Of a DNA stretch of 64,000 nt, positions 16,434-25,176 are shown piece by piece. Under the pieces are notes generated by a model. That model did not search any database, was not told the origin of the DNA, and saw only the letters and a program-made list of their open reading frames with translations. The position numbers and the translations under genes were made by a program. Source of the stretch: Paenalcaligenes hominis. Its GTDB lineage: Bacteria > Pseudomonadota > Gammaproteobacteria > Burkholderiales > Burkholderiaceae_B. The first letter of the stretch is position 1, and every line of letters starts with the position of its first letter. The stretch spans positions 248,001 through 312,000 of the forward strand of contig NZ_JAATIZ010000004.1 in assembly GCF_011927625.1 (NCBI RefSeq), given 5' to 3'.

Positions 16434-16619
16434 CTATAGAGTCATTACTTTACTCTCTACTGCACCTTTGACAGGAACTAAGGAGTATTGGGTAGCGATG
16501 CCATCAATTAAATTAGTACACGCTCCGTATTTTTCTAAACCACAACTAAATTTTGATACATTAAACTCAAAGTCATTACGCAAAATATATAATAAATTTG
16601 TGTCCGCTCTTAAAGACAA
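16434..16619 (-). pseudogene. Broken [2Fe-2S] subunit of a molybdenum hydroxylase (IorA/CoxS/XdhA-like)
   Basis: About 61 residues match the N-terminal ferredoxin domain of xanthine dehydrogenase-family small subunits: ADTNLLYILRNDFEF, then KFSCGLEKYGACTNLIDG. The family pattern is C-x4-C-x2-C with a fourth Cys soon after. Here the second Cys is Tyr (EKYGAC) and the fourth is also lost (ATQYS where RSC is expected), so the cluster could not form. The frame has only a TTG start with a TAG shortly upstream, and it ends after KVMTL. The usual C-terminal [2Fe-2S] domain is absent. This is a decayed fragment, not a working gene. Confidence 0.65.
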
Positions 16620-16710
16620 AGTGTAATCTTTCTAAAACTTAGCAATTAGAAATCATTTCGGTAAGAGAAGCTAGCATACAACATGCCCTATAGTTGATTG
16701 AAGTCTACGT

Positions 16711-17610
16711 TCAATCAACAAACAACTCAAATATAAGCTGCCTAAACCATTTATTAGCAGGGTCTCTATGGTATTTACTATGCCAAAATAAGTTAATAGC
16801 AATTTCAGGTAGATCAATAGGCAAAGGTAAGCTTCGGAGATTGAAAGGCCCAAGACAACTAAGTGCAAAACGTTCAGGTACAGTCGCTACCAAATCCGTA
16901 TTCTGCAAAATATGGGCTACGGCTATGAAGTGAGGGATTTCCAGGCGTATGTCTCGCTCTAGACCTGCATGTTGCATAATAGTATCTATCTCGCCATGAC
17001 CTGTACCGGGTGAGGTTATTTTAATATGCCCATAATGACAGAAATTTTCTCGAGTTATAGGTAGGCGAATAAGTGGGTGATCTTTACGACATAAGCAAAC
17101 ATAACGATGATGAAAAAGGCGCCTCTGATAAAAGCCAGCCTGCAGCTCTGGGTGTAGGCCAATAGCCAAGTCAATCTCCCCTTCAGCTAGACTCGTTGCA
17201 AGTCCAGCATGACTTCGCAATGTTTTGACTGATATGCCTGGATATTGCGTAAGCAATGTATCTATAAGTCGAGGAAGAAAATAAATATCCCCAATATCTG
17301 TCATCGCCACATAAAAGCATTTTTTACTCTTTAAGGGATCAAAAGAATCCTGTTGATTGATAGCTGTATTTAGTAAATCAATCGTTTGCGCTATGGGTTC
17401 AACCAACAAGCTTGCATAAGGAGTGGGCTGCATGCCATATCTAGTACGAACAAAAAGCTCATCATTAAACGCAGCTCGCAAACGTTTTAGAGCATTGCTG
17501 ACCGCTGGCTGACTTATCCCTAAGTTTTCAGCTGCGCCTGAAACACTCTTATCCACCACTATTTGATGGAAGATTACAAGTAAGTTGAGATCAAGATCAC
17601 GCAAACGCAT
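16711..17610 (-). CDS. LysR family regulator, NahR/NodD-like
   Basis: A 299-residue LysR regulator. The N-terminal helix-turn-helix is SVSGAAENLGISQPAVSNALKRLR. The opening LRDLDLNLLVIFHQIV is the LDLNLL signature of the NahR/NodD/LinR subgroup. The effector domain begins near residue 90 (FYVAMTDIGDIYFLPRL). NahR-type proteins activate salicylate catabolism when salicylate binds. Divergence from a salicylate hydroxylase-like gene across 136 bases supports that role; the inducer is inference. Codon use here is AT-rich compared with the region before tRNA-Asn. Confidence 0.85.
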   Translation of the reverse strand: MRLRDLDLNLLVIFHQIVVDKSVSGAAENLGISQPAVSNALKRLRAAFNDELFVRTRYGMQPTPYASLLVEPIAQTIDLLNTAINQQDSFDPLKSKKCFYVAMTDIGDIYFLPRLIDTLLTQYPGISVKTLRSHAGLATSLAEGEIDLAIGLHPELQAGFYQRRLFHHRYVCLCRKDHPLIRLPITRENFCHYGHIKITSPGTGHGEIDTIMQHAGLERDIRLEIPHFIAVAHILQNTDLVATVPERFALSCLGPFNLRSLPLPIDLPEIAINLFWHSKYHRDPANKWFRQLIFELFVD

Positions 17611-17647
17611 TTCAATAACCCACTTTAAGATGATTACAAATCAAACT

Positions 17648-17662
17648 ATTCACAACATCAAT
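17648..17662. promoter_or_regulatory. Candidate NahR-type operator
   Basis: ATTCACAACATCAAT sits in the gap between the divergent regulator and monooxygenase genes. It resembles the NahR recognition half-site beginning ATTCA, but the match is loose and the dyad is poor. Confidence 0.25.
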
Positions 17663-17746
17663 AGTCACTATAATCTTTTAGCTATTTTATAACGCATTGT
17701 AAATAGTTATGCTCAAAGCACTATATATTAGATAAAAGGGGTTCTT

Positions 17747-19021
17747 ATGAATAGCTATTACTCAACGATAGAAATTGGCATTGTCGGTGGCGGAATCACA
17801 GGGGTTGCATTAGCACTTGGACTTTCTCGCTATTCTCACTTAAAGGTAAGGTTATTTGAGTCAGCTGCTGCGCTAGGTGAGGTCGGCGCGGGCGTATCGT
17901 TTGGTGCAAATGCGGTACGGGCGATCCAAGACTTAAGCATGAGTTTAGCTTATGAAGAAATAGCTGATCGCACTCCCGCTCCTTGGGAAAATGTTTGGTT
18001 TGAGTGGCGCAAAGGAAGTAATGCTGAATACATTGCCACCAGTCTTTCTCCAGGCGTTGGACAATCTTCAGTGCATCGTGCTGATTTTTTAAATTTGTTA
18101 GCACAACAATTACCAGAAAATGTCATATCTTTCAGTAAGCGAGCATTTAAAGTCAGAGAAAACAAGCACAAGGTAACTGTTAGTTTTACGGATGGTACAG
18201 ACTATCAGTGTGATTTGCTCATTGGGGCAGATGGCATTAAATCAAATCTTCGTAATTACGTACTTCACAATCTTTCTAAGCCGCTAATAGAACCAAGATT
18301 CAGTGGCACTTGCGCTTATCGGGGTTTGATAGATAGCGAGCAACTACGCAACGCTTACCGCGCAACAGGTGTTGATGAACACCTAATTAACGTCCCACAA
18401 ATGTATTTAGGGCTTGATGCGCATGTTCTCACATTTCCTGTGAAAAAAGGACGCCTAATCAATGTCGTTGCCTTTGTCTCCGACAGAAGTAATCCAGAGC
18501 CCGTTTGGCCTAACAATGCTCCTTGGACTCAAGCTATATCTCAAGAACGAATGCTAGAGGACTTTTCAGGTTGGAGCGTTGCCGTGATTGAGCTACTTAA
18601 ATGCATCCCAAAGCCTACCTATTGGGCATTACACGACTTAGAGGAATTAAGTCATTACAACCATGGGCTCGTGGGTCTGGTCGGTGACGCCGCCCACGCC
18701 ATGCTTCCCCACCAAGGCGCCGGAGCGGGTCAAGGGCTAGAAGATGCTTGGTTACTAACTCGTCTTCTTGGTGATGCTCAAGTACTTAAGACCGATCTTA
18801 AAAAACTACTGAGCGTCTATGATTCTATTCGTAGGCCTCGAGCCTGTCGCGTACAGCGTACATCTTGGGAAGCCGGTGAGCTATATGAATTTAGAAATCC
18901 AGCAATCAGCACACAAAAAGATTCTCTTGCAGAAAGCCTCACAAATCGTTTCGATTGGCTGTGGAATTATAATATGGAAACCGATTTAAATAAGGCCAGA
19001 AAGCAGCTTGATTGGCAATAA
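17747..19021 (+). CDS. FAD-dependent monooxygenase, salicylate 1-hydroxylase-like
   Basis: A 424-residue class A flavoprotein monooxygenase, the normal size for NahG. The three FAD/NADH motifs are present: GIVGGGITGVALALGL (about 11-26), the DG motif LLIGADGIKSNLR, and the GD motif GLVGDAAHAMLPHQGAGAGQGLEDA. The segment APWENVWFEWRKG and the HRADFLNLL motif also fit salicylate hydroxylases. Such enzymes decarboxylate and hydroxylate salicylate to catechol with NADH and O2. Catechol would enter the CatABC pathway encoded at 45-57 kb. AAAGGGG precedes the ATG. Related enzymes act on 6-hydroxynicotinate or hydroxybenzoates, so the substrate is likely but not certain. Confidence 0.8.
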   Translation: MNSYYSTIEIGIVGGGITGVALALGLSRYSHLKVRLFESAAALGEVGAGVSFGANAVRAIQDLSMSLAYEEIADRTPAPWENVWFEWRKGSNAEYIATSLSPGVGQSSVHRADFLNLLAQQLPENVISFSKRAFKVRENKHKVTVSFTDGTDYQCDLLIGADGIKSNLRNYVLHNLSKPLIEPRFSGTCAYRGLIDSEQLRNAYRATGVDEHLINVPQMYLGLDAHVLTFPVKKGRLINVVAFVSDRSNPEPVWPNNAPWTQAISQERMLEDFSGWSVAVIELLKCIPKPTYWALHDLEELSHYNHGLVGLVGDAAHAMLPHQGAGAGQGLEDAWLLTRLLGDAQVLKTDLKKLLSVYDSIRRPRACRVQRTSWEAGELYEFRNPAISTQKDSLAESLTNRFDWLWNYNMETDLNKARKQLDWQ

Positions 19022-19409
19022 TATATAAATAAATTAAGTATAGTTAACCCACCTAAGTTAAGGAAAAATATGAAATTTTTTCTTACTTGTATGGCTAAGC
19101 CTTAAATCTAATAATTAAAATTGTTAGCTATGCTTTAAAGGTATGAATATAGAAAAGCTTAGTGTTGGTTTACATACCTCTACTAATAGTGAAATAGCTC
19201 ATGCAGAAAAAAATGCACTATTATCATTACTTAAACAAAAAACCTTTCTTAATAACTAGGTAAATTTTTTTCATTATACTTAAATTCAAATAATAAAATA
19301 AATGCACCTCTTAATTTTTATAGAATCAAAGCCGATTTTATTTTTACCGCTAAAATAAGCACTCTCTTTAATTACCACATACATATTACCTGTATCATCT
19401 TAAGAAAAA
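19022..19409. other. AT-rich intergenic region
   Basis: No clear gene. A 38-codon open frame at 19143-19259 on the plus strand (MNIEKLSVGLHTSTNSEIAH onward) has AAAGG too close to its ATG and no recognisable similarity, so I do not call it. No terminator is evident after the monooxygenase gene. Confidence 0.4.
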
Positions 19410-20606
19410 ATGCTGTCAATACATTACAAAAAATCTATACTTACCTCGCTGTTTTTAGTAATAGCTGGTATTTTTTCATCTATGCATATTTGGAAAATCT
19501 CCCCCGCACTTCCCCTACTTAAAAATGAATTAAAACTAGATTTAGTTGACGCCGGATTTTTACTATCTTCTGTACAGATTGCTGGTATGACGCTGGGATT
19601 AATCACAGGTCTTTTTGCAGAGCGAATTGGATTACGCAGGTGTATTGCAATAGGACTAATCATTTTAACTACAGCGTCTTTAAGTGTCGTATTATTTCCA
19701 TACAAAAACGCTCTTTTGCTGAGCCGGACAATAGAAGGATGCGGATTTCTTATGGTGGTTTTACCAGTCCCTGCCTTAATAAGACAAATAGTCCCTAAAG
19801 AAGCTATTAGCCAAATTTTTGGATTTTGGGGCTGTTATATGTCTTTAGGCGCTGTAGTTATTCTATTGGGTGGATCGTGGTTACTTAGCATTGGCTATTC
19901 TTGGCGTACTTTGTGGCTGATATTATCAGGCCTTACCTTTATTGTTCTTCTTCTCTTCTTAAAAATAACCCATGAAAAAGATCAGAATACTAGCTCAGAA
20001 GCAAACAGCAGTCTTTCCATTAGCTACAATGTAATAAGCACACTGCGATCTTCACAGGTTTGGCTAGTCGCTTTGTTATTTAGCGCCTATGCTGCACAGT
20101 GGACTGCCATCATTGGTTTTCTACCTATCATTTATGCTGATATGGGTATTTCTGGTTTAGCTGTCGGTTCGTTAACGGCTTTGGTTGCTGGTGTAAACAT
20201 AATTGGAAATCTGTATGCTGGCCGCTTACTTCATAAAAAAGTGGACGCAAAGAAATTGCTTATTGTTGGTTTTTTTACTATGGCAATAACTACTTTCATT
20301 GCTTTTGGTCTAAAAACCAATATTGCCATACAGTTTGTTTCAATTTTGCTTTTTTCTATTGCAGGAGGAGTAATTCCTGTTACTTTGTATTTATTGGCCG
20401 TCATTTTTGCTCCTACACCTCAAACTACGGCATCAACTATAGGTTGGGTACAACAAGGCTCGTCTATGGGACAGTTTCTAGGTGCCCCAGTAGTAGCTTG
20501 GTCAGTGAGTATGCTAGGCGGGTGGCAATGGGCTTGGGTAGCTACTGTAATTTTCTCATTATTGGGAATATCTATGGTCACTTTATTACCCAAGCCCATT
20601 AATTAA
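19410..20606 (+). CDS. MFS transporter, cyanate permease (CynX)-like
   Basis: A 398-residue protein with about twelve membrane helices. An MFS loop 2-3 signature is visible in GLFAERIGLRRCIAIGL. The overall layout fits the CynX/NarK-type anion permease branch: a short cytoplasmic centre (HEKDQNTSSEANSSL) and GWVQQGSSMGQFLGAPVVAW in the second half. It stands 388 bases after the salicylate hydroxylase-like gene on the same strand and before a BenM/CatM-type regulator. Uptake of an aromatic acid is a reasonable inference, but export cannot be excluded. The start has only a weak ribosome binding site. Confidence 0.75.
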   Translation: MLSIHYKKSILTSLFLVIAGIFSSMHIWKISPALPLLKNELKLDLVDAGFLLSSVQIAGMTLGLITGLFAERIGLRRCIAIGLIILTTASLSVVLFPYKNALLLSRTIEGCGFLMVVLPVPALIRQIVPKEAISQIFGFWGCYMSLGAVVILLGGSWLLSIGYSWRTLWLILSGLTFIVLLLFLKITHEKDQNTSSEANSSLSISYNVISTLRSSQVWLVALLFSAYAAQWTAIIGFLPIIYADMGISGLAVGSLTALVAGVNIIGNLYAGRLLHKKVDAKKLLIVGFFTMAITTFIAFGLKTNIAIQFVSILLFSIAGGVIPVTLYLLAVIFAPTPQTTASTIGWVQQGSSMGQFLGAPVVAWSVSMLGGWQWAWVATVIFSLLGISMVTLLPKPIN

Positions 20607-20706
20607 AATTTCTATAGCAACGTAAAAAATTTACAATCCCATCTAGATTTTCATCTTTTTTATTAATAATTTAAAAAGCCATTGAGACTTATTTAGTATT
20701 AAAACA

Positions 20707-20721
20707 ATACCATTACGGTAT
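20707..20721 (+). promoter_or_regulatory. BenM/CatM-type operator (ATAC-N7-GTAT)
   Basis: ATACCATTACGGTAT is a perfect ATAC-N7-GTAT dyad, the consensus site of the Acinetobacter regulators BenM and CatM. It lies about 44 bases upstream of a gene for a regulator of that family, where autoregulation is expected. Confidence 0.7.
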
Positions 20722-20764
20722 AATTGGTTCATAAAATCACAACTGGGGACAAAATCAAACTACT

Positions 20765-21724
20765 ATGAACCTAAGACAAATTCGCTATTTTGTAATAGTT
20801 GCACAAGAGAAAAATTTTACTAGAGCTGCTGAAATACTGCATATTTCTCAGCCACCTCTCAGTCGTCAAATTCAACTTTTAGAAGAAACGCTTGATGTTA
20901 GGCTCTTTGTACGAAGCAGTCGTCCTTTAAAGCTAACCGAAGCAGGCAAAGTGTTTTATGAGCAAGCTGTTCAAATACTCAGTCGTGTCGAACAAATGAA
21001 GCGCTCTACACAACAAGTAGGAAGAAATGAACGGCATAGTTTATCTTTAGGATTCGTGCCGTCTATGCTTTACGGAGGTCTGCCTACATTAGTTAAAAGG
21101 TTGCGTATATTACGCCCACATCTGAACATTAATTTAGTTGAATTATTATCTTCTCAACAACCAGAAGCTTTAAGAACAGGTCTTATTGACGTGGGCTTTG
21201 GAAGATTACGGCTCAACTTTCCTGACATCTCTCGATTAGTATTAAGAGAAGAGCGTTTAATGGTGGCCACGCCTGAAGAACACCCTTTAGCTAGTCCTGA
21301 CGATTCACCTATCGCTTTAACCCAGCTAGAAAGAGAAAATGTAATTCTTTTTCCCAAAGAACACCGTCCAAATTTTGGCGATAGCGTCCTTTCTATGCTA
21401 CGAGATCACAATTTTCAACCTAAAAAAATACAGGAAGTAAGCCAATTACAAACCGCGTTAGGTTTAGTATCTGCAAATATGGGGATATGTATTGCCCCAA
21501 GTTCTATAAATGGCTTGCGCTCAGATCTCTGCTATAGACTTCTAGGTGATGAAAGTCTAACAACCCCCATCATTCTAAATTATCGAACTAATGATAATAC
21601 AGAAATAATAGAGCTCATGCTTGATTTACTTATAGAAACTTATAAGGAAAAACATCCTTGGCTTAAACACTCTCTACACTGTTTCACTAAAGAGAAAAAA
21701 GACAATACTTTCTTTAAAAATTAA
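20765..21724 (+). CDS. LysR family regulator, BenM/CatM/CatR subgroup (paralogue 1)
   Basis: A 319-residue LysR protein. The N-terminus MNLRQIRYFVIVAQEKNFTR and the helix-turn-helix AAEILHISQPPLSRQIQLLE are typical of CatR/BenM/CbnR regulators. The effector domain starts near residue 90 (LSLGFVPSMLYGGLPTLV) and shares the segment VSQLQTALGLVSANMGICIAPSS with the second family member at 57050. BenM/CatM respond to benzoate and cis,cis-muconate. A perfect BenM/CatM box lies just upstream. Its target may be itself, the MFS gene or the distant cat/ben genes. The Shine-Dalgarno is poor. Confidence 0.85.
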   Translation: MNLRQIRYFVIVAQEKNFTRAAEILHISQPPLSRQIQLLEETLDVRLFVRSSRPLKLTEAGKVFYEQAVQILSRVEQMKRSTQQVGRNERHSLSLGFVPSMLYGGLPTLVKRLRILRPHLNINLVELLSSQQPEALRTGLIDVGFGRLRLNFPDISRLVLREERLMVATPEEHPLASPDDSPIALTQLERENVILFPKEHRPNFGDSVLSMLRDHNFQPKKIQEVSQLQTALGLVSANMGICIAPSSINGLRSDLCYRLLGDESLTTPIILNYRTNDNTEIIELMLDLLIETYKEKHPWLKHSLHCFTKEKKDNTFFKN

Positions 21725-22199
21725 AATTCTCACGACAGATTTCTTGTGGCCTCTAATGCTTCTCTGAATTAGTTCGATTTCTACTAAACAACGAGCCCCT
21801 CTGAATCTCTCTGAAACAAAGTAGACATCAACTAAACACTATTCTTTACTTTACCTACCGTATGTGCAAAGAGCACATCTACTTCAAAAACTGTTAGCCA
21901 TGATGATTTTTGCTCATGATCTCTTTACTTTATTCACAAAGTACAAGTCCTGATAAGTTTTTTACGCGAAAAATCCCTATGAAATAAAATATTTCCGTAA
22001 AATTTAGCTCTTGTAATTTTCTATAGTTTATTAAAACAAACAATAATGATAACTGAATACAAAAATCTTCAAGTATTGGTAATCACAACAAACGCATACA
22101 TCTGAAATTTGAAGAAGCCCAAGGCTAGTTATTACAATACCCTTGGGCTAGCCTTATAAATAAAACTATTTTCTAATAGTTAAATTGATCACATATAAA
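21725..22199. other. Intergenic region between convergent units
   Basis: About 475 bases, AT-rich, without a credible reading frame. It holds the 3' ends of the plus-strand regulator and the minus-strand mandelate operon. The only structured part is the repeat cluster at 22117-22155. A weak AT-only hairpin lies at 22064-22081 (AACTATT/AATAGTT). Confidence 0.4.
22117..22155 (-). terminator. Interleaved inverted repeats, probable operon terminator
   Basis: Two inverted repeats overlap: GCCCAAGG (22117-22124) with CCTTGGGC (22141-22148), and AAGGCTAG (22121-22128) with CTAGCCTT (22148-22155). They lie 45-80 bases beyond the last mandelate-operon gene, so a transcription-end role is likely. The T-run after the stem is short, and the two stems cannot form fully at the same time. 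Confidence 0.5.
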
Positions 22200-23666
22200 T
22201 TAAAATGGGTAATGTATTGGAGTATCCATAATGCTTAGCCATTGCAATTCAGTAAACATCTCTAAGTTAGCAGGCCCACCAAAACGTCCACTATTTCCGG
22301 AATCTCCTACTCCACCAAATGGCACATGAAACTCATTATTAACAGTCTGGTCATTAATGTGAATCATTCCTGCTTTTATACGTCGTGCGAGATGCATAGC
22401 TCGGCTCACAGAAGCAGATTGAATAGCAGCAGCCAAACCATACGGGGATTGAGCAATTAACTCAACCAGCTCGTCTTCTGATGTAAATGTGATCACAGGC
22501 GCTACTGGCGCAAAAAGCTCTTCAGAAAAAGCAGGCATTTCTGCTGTCACATTACATAATACTGTAGGGTGATAAAACAACCCTTCGCCCCGCCCACCCG
22601 TTACGCGTTTTGCGCCTCGCTCTATACTAGATTGAATAATAGCCTCAATACGCTCTAGTTGTTTGAGATTAACTAAAGGACCTATTGCTGCTGTTTCATC
22701 TTTAAAGGGATCAGCGACTTTCAATTGTCGAGCACGTTCAGTAAGCTTTTGCACATAGGCTTCTGCCACGCTTTCATGGACAAAATGACGACCTGCTTGC
22801 ATACATATCTGACCTTGGTGTAAATAAGATCCCCACGCGCCATTTGAAGCTGCTGCATCTAAATCCGCGTCCTCAAGTACGACAAAAGCATTATTCCCAC
22901 CTAGCTCTAATGCCACTTTCTTCAGCATTTCTCCGCAAATTTTGCCAATGGATTTTCCTACTGCTGTTGAGCCAGTAAATGAAATCATCGCGCTTTTAGG
23001 ATGGCGAACTAATGCATCTCCTGCATCAGCACCACCGGGAACTACATGCAAAACCCCTTCTGGCAAGCCTGCCTCTTCAAAAAGACGCGCGATAAGTAGT
23101 CCCCCTGTTACACCGCTATGAAAATCCGGTTTCAATACCACCGTATTTCCCAAAGCCAAAGCAGGTGCTACTGACCGCATACTCAGCAACAAAGGAAAGT
23201 TCCACGGTGCAATTACACCTACCACCCCTAATGGAACACGACGACATGTATTACGACGCTGTGGCATGCTTGAAGGAAACGTCATCCCATCCGCTTGCAT
23301 CGGCAAAGCAGAAGCCATATTTAACTGCTCGTATGCAGCATGTAATTCCCACTGTGCTTTCAAATACGTAGAGCCACATTCTCTCACGTTCCACTCAATA
23401 AAATCCTTTGCATGAATTTGCAAGAGCTCTGCAGCACGTCGAATAACTCCAGCCCGTTGATCAAAGGCTAGATCTGCCCAAGCAGCCTGGGTTTCAGCTG
23501 CTATTGAAACGGCAGTTTCCACATCTTCGCGTGAACCCATACCGAGCTTGAATAACGGCTCCCCAGAAGCTGGCTCTATGGTGTCATGAATAAGCGCTTG
23601 ACCTTGACTCCATGTGCCTGAAAAGATTTTTCCCTCATACTCTCTAGTATTAAAAAATAAACTCAT
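22200..23666 (-). CDS. mdlD: Benzaldehyde dehydrogenase (NAD-type, XylC/MdlD-like)
   Basis: A 488-residue aldehyde dehydrogenase. Motifs in order are VIAPWNFPLLLSMRSVAPALALGN (cofactor fold), SFTGSTAVG, the general-base Glu in ALELGGNNAFVV and the nucleophile Cys in HQGQICMQAGR. The C-terminal PFGGVGDSGNSGRFGG is also conserved. It resembles the XylC-type benzaldehyde dehydrogenases that make benzoate. It is last in the operon carrying benzoylformate decarboxylase, whose product is benzaldehyde, so the substrate assignment is good. ATG 23666 is preferred to the GTG two codons earlier because spacing from GGGGAGAGG is better. Benzoate made here feeds benABCD at 50-55 kb. Confidence 0.88.
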   Translation of the reverse strand: MSLFFNTREYEGKIFSGTWSQGQALIHDTIEPASGEPLFKLGMGSREDVETAVSIAAETQAAWADLAFDQRAGVIRRAAELLQIHAKDFIEWNVRECGSTYLKAQWELHAAYEQLNMASALPMQADGMTFPSSMPQRRNTCRRVPLGVVGVIAPWNFPLLLSMRSVAPALALGNTVVLKPDFHSGVTGGLLIARLFEEAGLPEGVLHVVPGGADAGDALVRHPKSAMISFTGSTAVGKSIGKICGEMLKKVALELGGNNAFVVLEDADLDAAASNGAWGSYLHQGQICMQAGRHFVHESVAEAYVQKLTERARQLKVADPFKDETAAIGPLVNLKQLERIEAIIQSSIERGAKRVTGGRGEGLFYHPTVLCNVTAEMPAFSEELFAPVAPVITFTSEDELVELIAQSPYGLAAAIQSASVSRAMHLARRIKAGMIHINDQTVNNEFHVPFGGVGDSGNSGRFGGPANLEMFTELQWLSIMDTPIHYPF

Positions 23667-23680
23667 ATTCACCCTCTCCC

Positions 23681-25159
23681 CTAATTCGTTAAACGATTTT
23701 TCTTAAAATTAGATAAAGCCACCATAAATAAAGTCAACACAGCTATTGCTATAAAAAACAAACTAATAGGACGCGTTAACAAAGGAAGGAAGCTGTCTCC
23801 ATATACAACAAGCCCTGATCTCAAGCTTGACTCAGCGAGAGGGGTTAAAATAAATGCAATAATAAATGGACCGATAGGAATTTTTGCTTTATTTAGCAAG
23901 TACCCTAAAACTGAAAAACCCATCATGACAACCACATCAAACATATTGGCTGATACGGAGTAAGATCCAATAAAACAGAAAATAACAATGGGTGGTAACA
24001 AGTAAGACTTGTTAACATACATCAGCTTGGCTAGTAATGGGGTAGAGAACCACATAACTACAAGCACCAATAAATTGGCAGCCAAAGCCCCAGCTATAAT
24101 TACATGGGCAACTTCAGGTGTTTGTACAAACAATAAAGGGCCAGGGTTCAAATCATGAATTACCATTGCTCCTAGCAACATAGCAGTAATCACAGAGCCT
24201 GGGATACCCAAGGTAATAAGTGGTACCAACGCACCGACCGCTGCCGCATTATTTGCCGACTCTGCAGCAACAATTCCTTCACTTGCTCCATTACCAAACT
24301 GATCTGAGTTTTTAGATGTTGCTTTTGCCACACCATACGAAGCAATGGAAGCCGTTGTCCCTCCTATGCCGGGCAAAATACCTATCCATGTACCAATAAT
24401 TGAAGAGCGTGTTAAATTCCAACCATTGTCTTTAAAATCTTTGACCTTAAACGCAATTTTGGCAGAGGTAGATACTTTTTCAGTTTTTGTATTGGCCTTA
24501 TCGCCCACCTCTAGAAATACCTGACTCAGGACTAAAAGCCCCAGCATCACTGGCAATAACGTAAAACCGTTGTCTAGTGAAGTCAAACCAAACGTTAAGC
24601 GCAAAGATCCTGATACAGGATCGATTCCTGGCAAGGCAAACAAGGCTCCTAACGCTGCTGCAATCAAACCATTGGTAAATCCATCTTTAGAGATGGCTGC
24701 AATGAGCACTAAGGCAACTAAGGTCATAGAAAAGATTTCATAAGGCCCAAACTGTACAGCAAATCGAGACAATGCTGGTGATAGCGTAGCCAATACAACC
24801 CAAGCTAACATACCGCCCAAAAATGAAGCGCCCACCCCCAAACCTAAGGCTCGAGCGGGCTCCCCACGTTGCGCCATAGGGTAGCCATCCAGAGTCGTCA
24901 TGATCGCCGCCTCTGTACCAGGCATACGCATAAGTGTTGCGCTGACTAATCCTCCTGTAGTTGATCCAATATAAATTGCAATAAGCAAAATTAAGGCATC
25001 ATAAGCATTCATAAAATACGTAGCAGGAAGGGCAAGCGCAATTACCATCGCACCGGACAGACCTGGTATGGCACCAACAAAAATACCGATCATGCTACCT
25101 AAGAGGACCCAAAGGAGTCCTCCAAAAGAAAAAACTTCTGTATATGAGGCGAACATCAT
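23681..25159 (-). CDS. Tripartite tricarboxylate transporter, large membrane subunit TctA
   Basis: A 492-residue protein with about eleven to twelve membrane helices. Family signatures include GIFVGAIPGLSGAMVIALALP near the start, STTGGLVSATLMRMPGTEAA, and a second GILPGIGGTTASIASYGVAK. TctA is the transport channel of TTT importers, which take up carboxylates with a periplasmic TctC/Bug receptor and the small TctB subunit. All three are encoded here, between mandelate racemase-like and benzaldehyde dehydrogenase genes. The likely cargo is mandelate or a related aromatic acid, by inference from location. Confidence 0.93.
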   Translation of the reverse strand: MMFASYTEVFSFGGLLWVLLGSMIGIFVGAIPGLSGAMVIALALPATYFMNAYDALILLIAIYIGSTTGGLVSATLMRMPGTEAAIMTTLDGYPMAQRGEPARALGLGVGASFLGGMLAWVVLATLSPALSRFAVQFGPYEIFSMTLVALVLIAAISKDGFTNGLIAAALGALFALPGIDPVSGSLRLTFGLTSLDNGFTLLPVMLGLLVLSQVFLEVGDKANTKTEKVSTSAKIAFKVKDFKDNGWNLTRSSIIGTWIGILPGIGGTTASIASYGVAKATSKNSDQFGNGASEGIVAAESANNAAAVGALVPLITLGIPGSVITAMLLGAMVIHDLNPGPLLFVQTPEVAHVIIAGALAANLLVLVVMWFSTPLLAKLMYVNKSYLLPPIVIFCFIGSYSVSANMFDVVVMMGFSVLGYLLNKAKIPIGPFIIAFILTPLAESSLRSGLVVYGDSFLPLLTRPISLFFIAIAVLTLFMVALSNFKKNRLTN

Positions 25160-25176
25160 TTATTCCTTTCTTTGCC

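Noticed and set aside
19143-19259. 38-codon plus-strand frame after the salicylate hydroxylase-like gene
   Set aside because: Poor ribosome binding site spacing, very AT-rich, and no similarity I can name.
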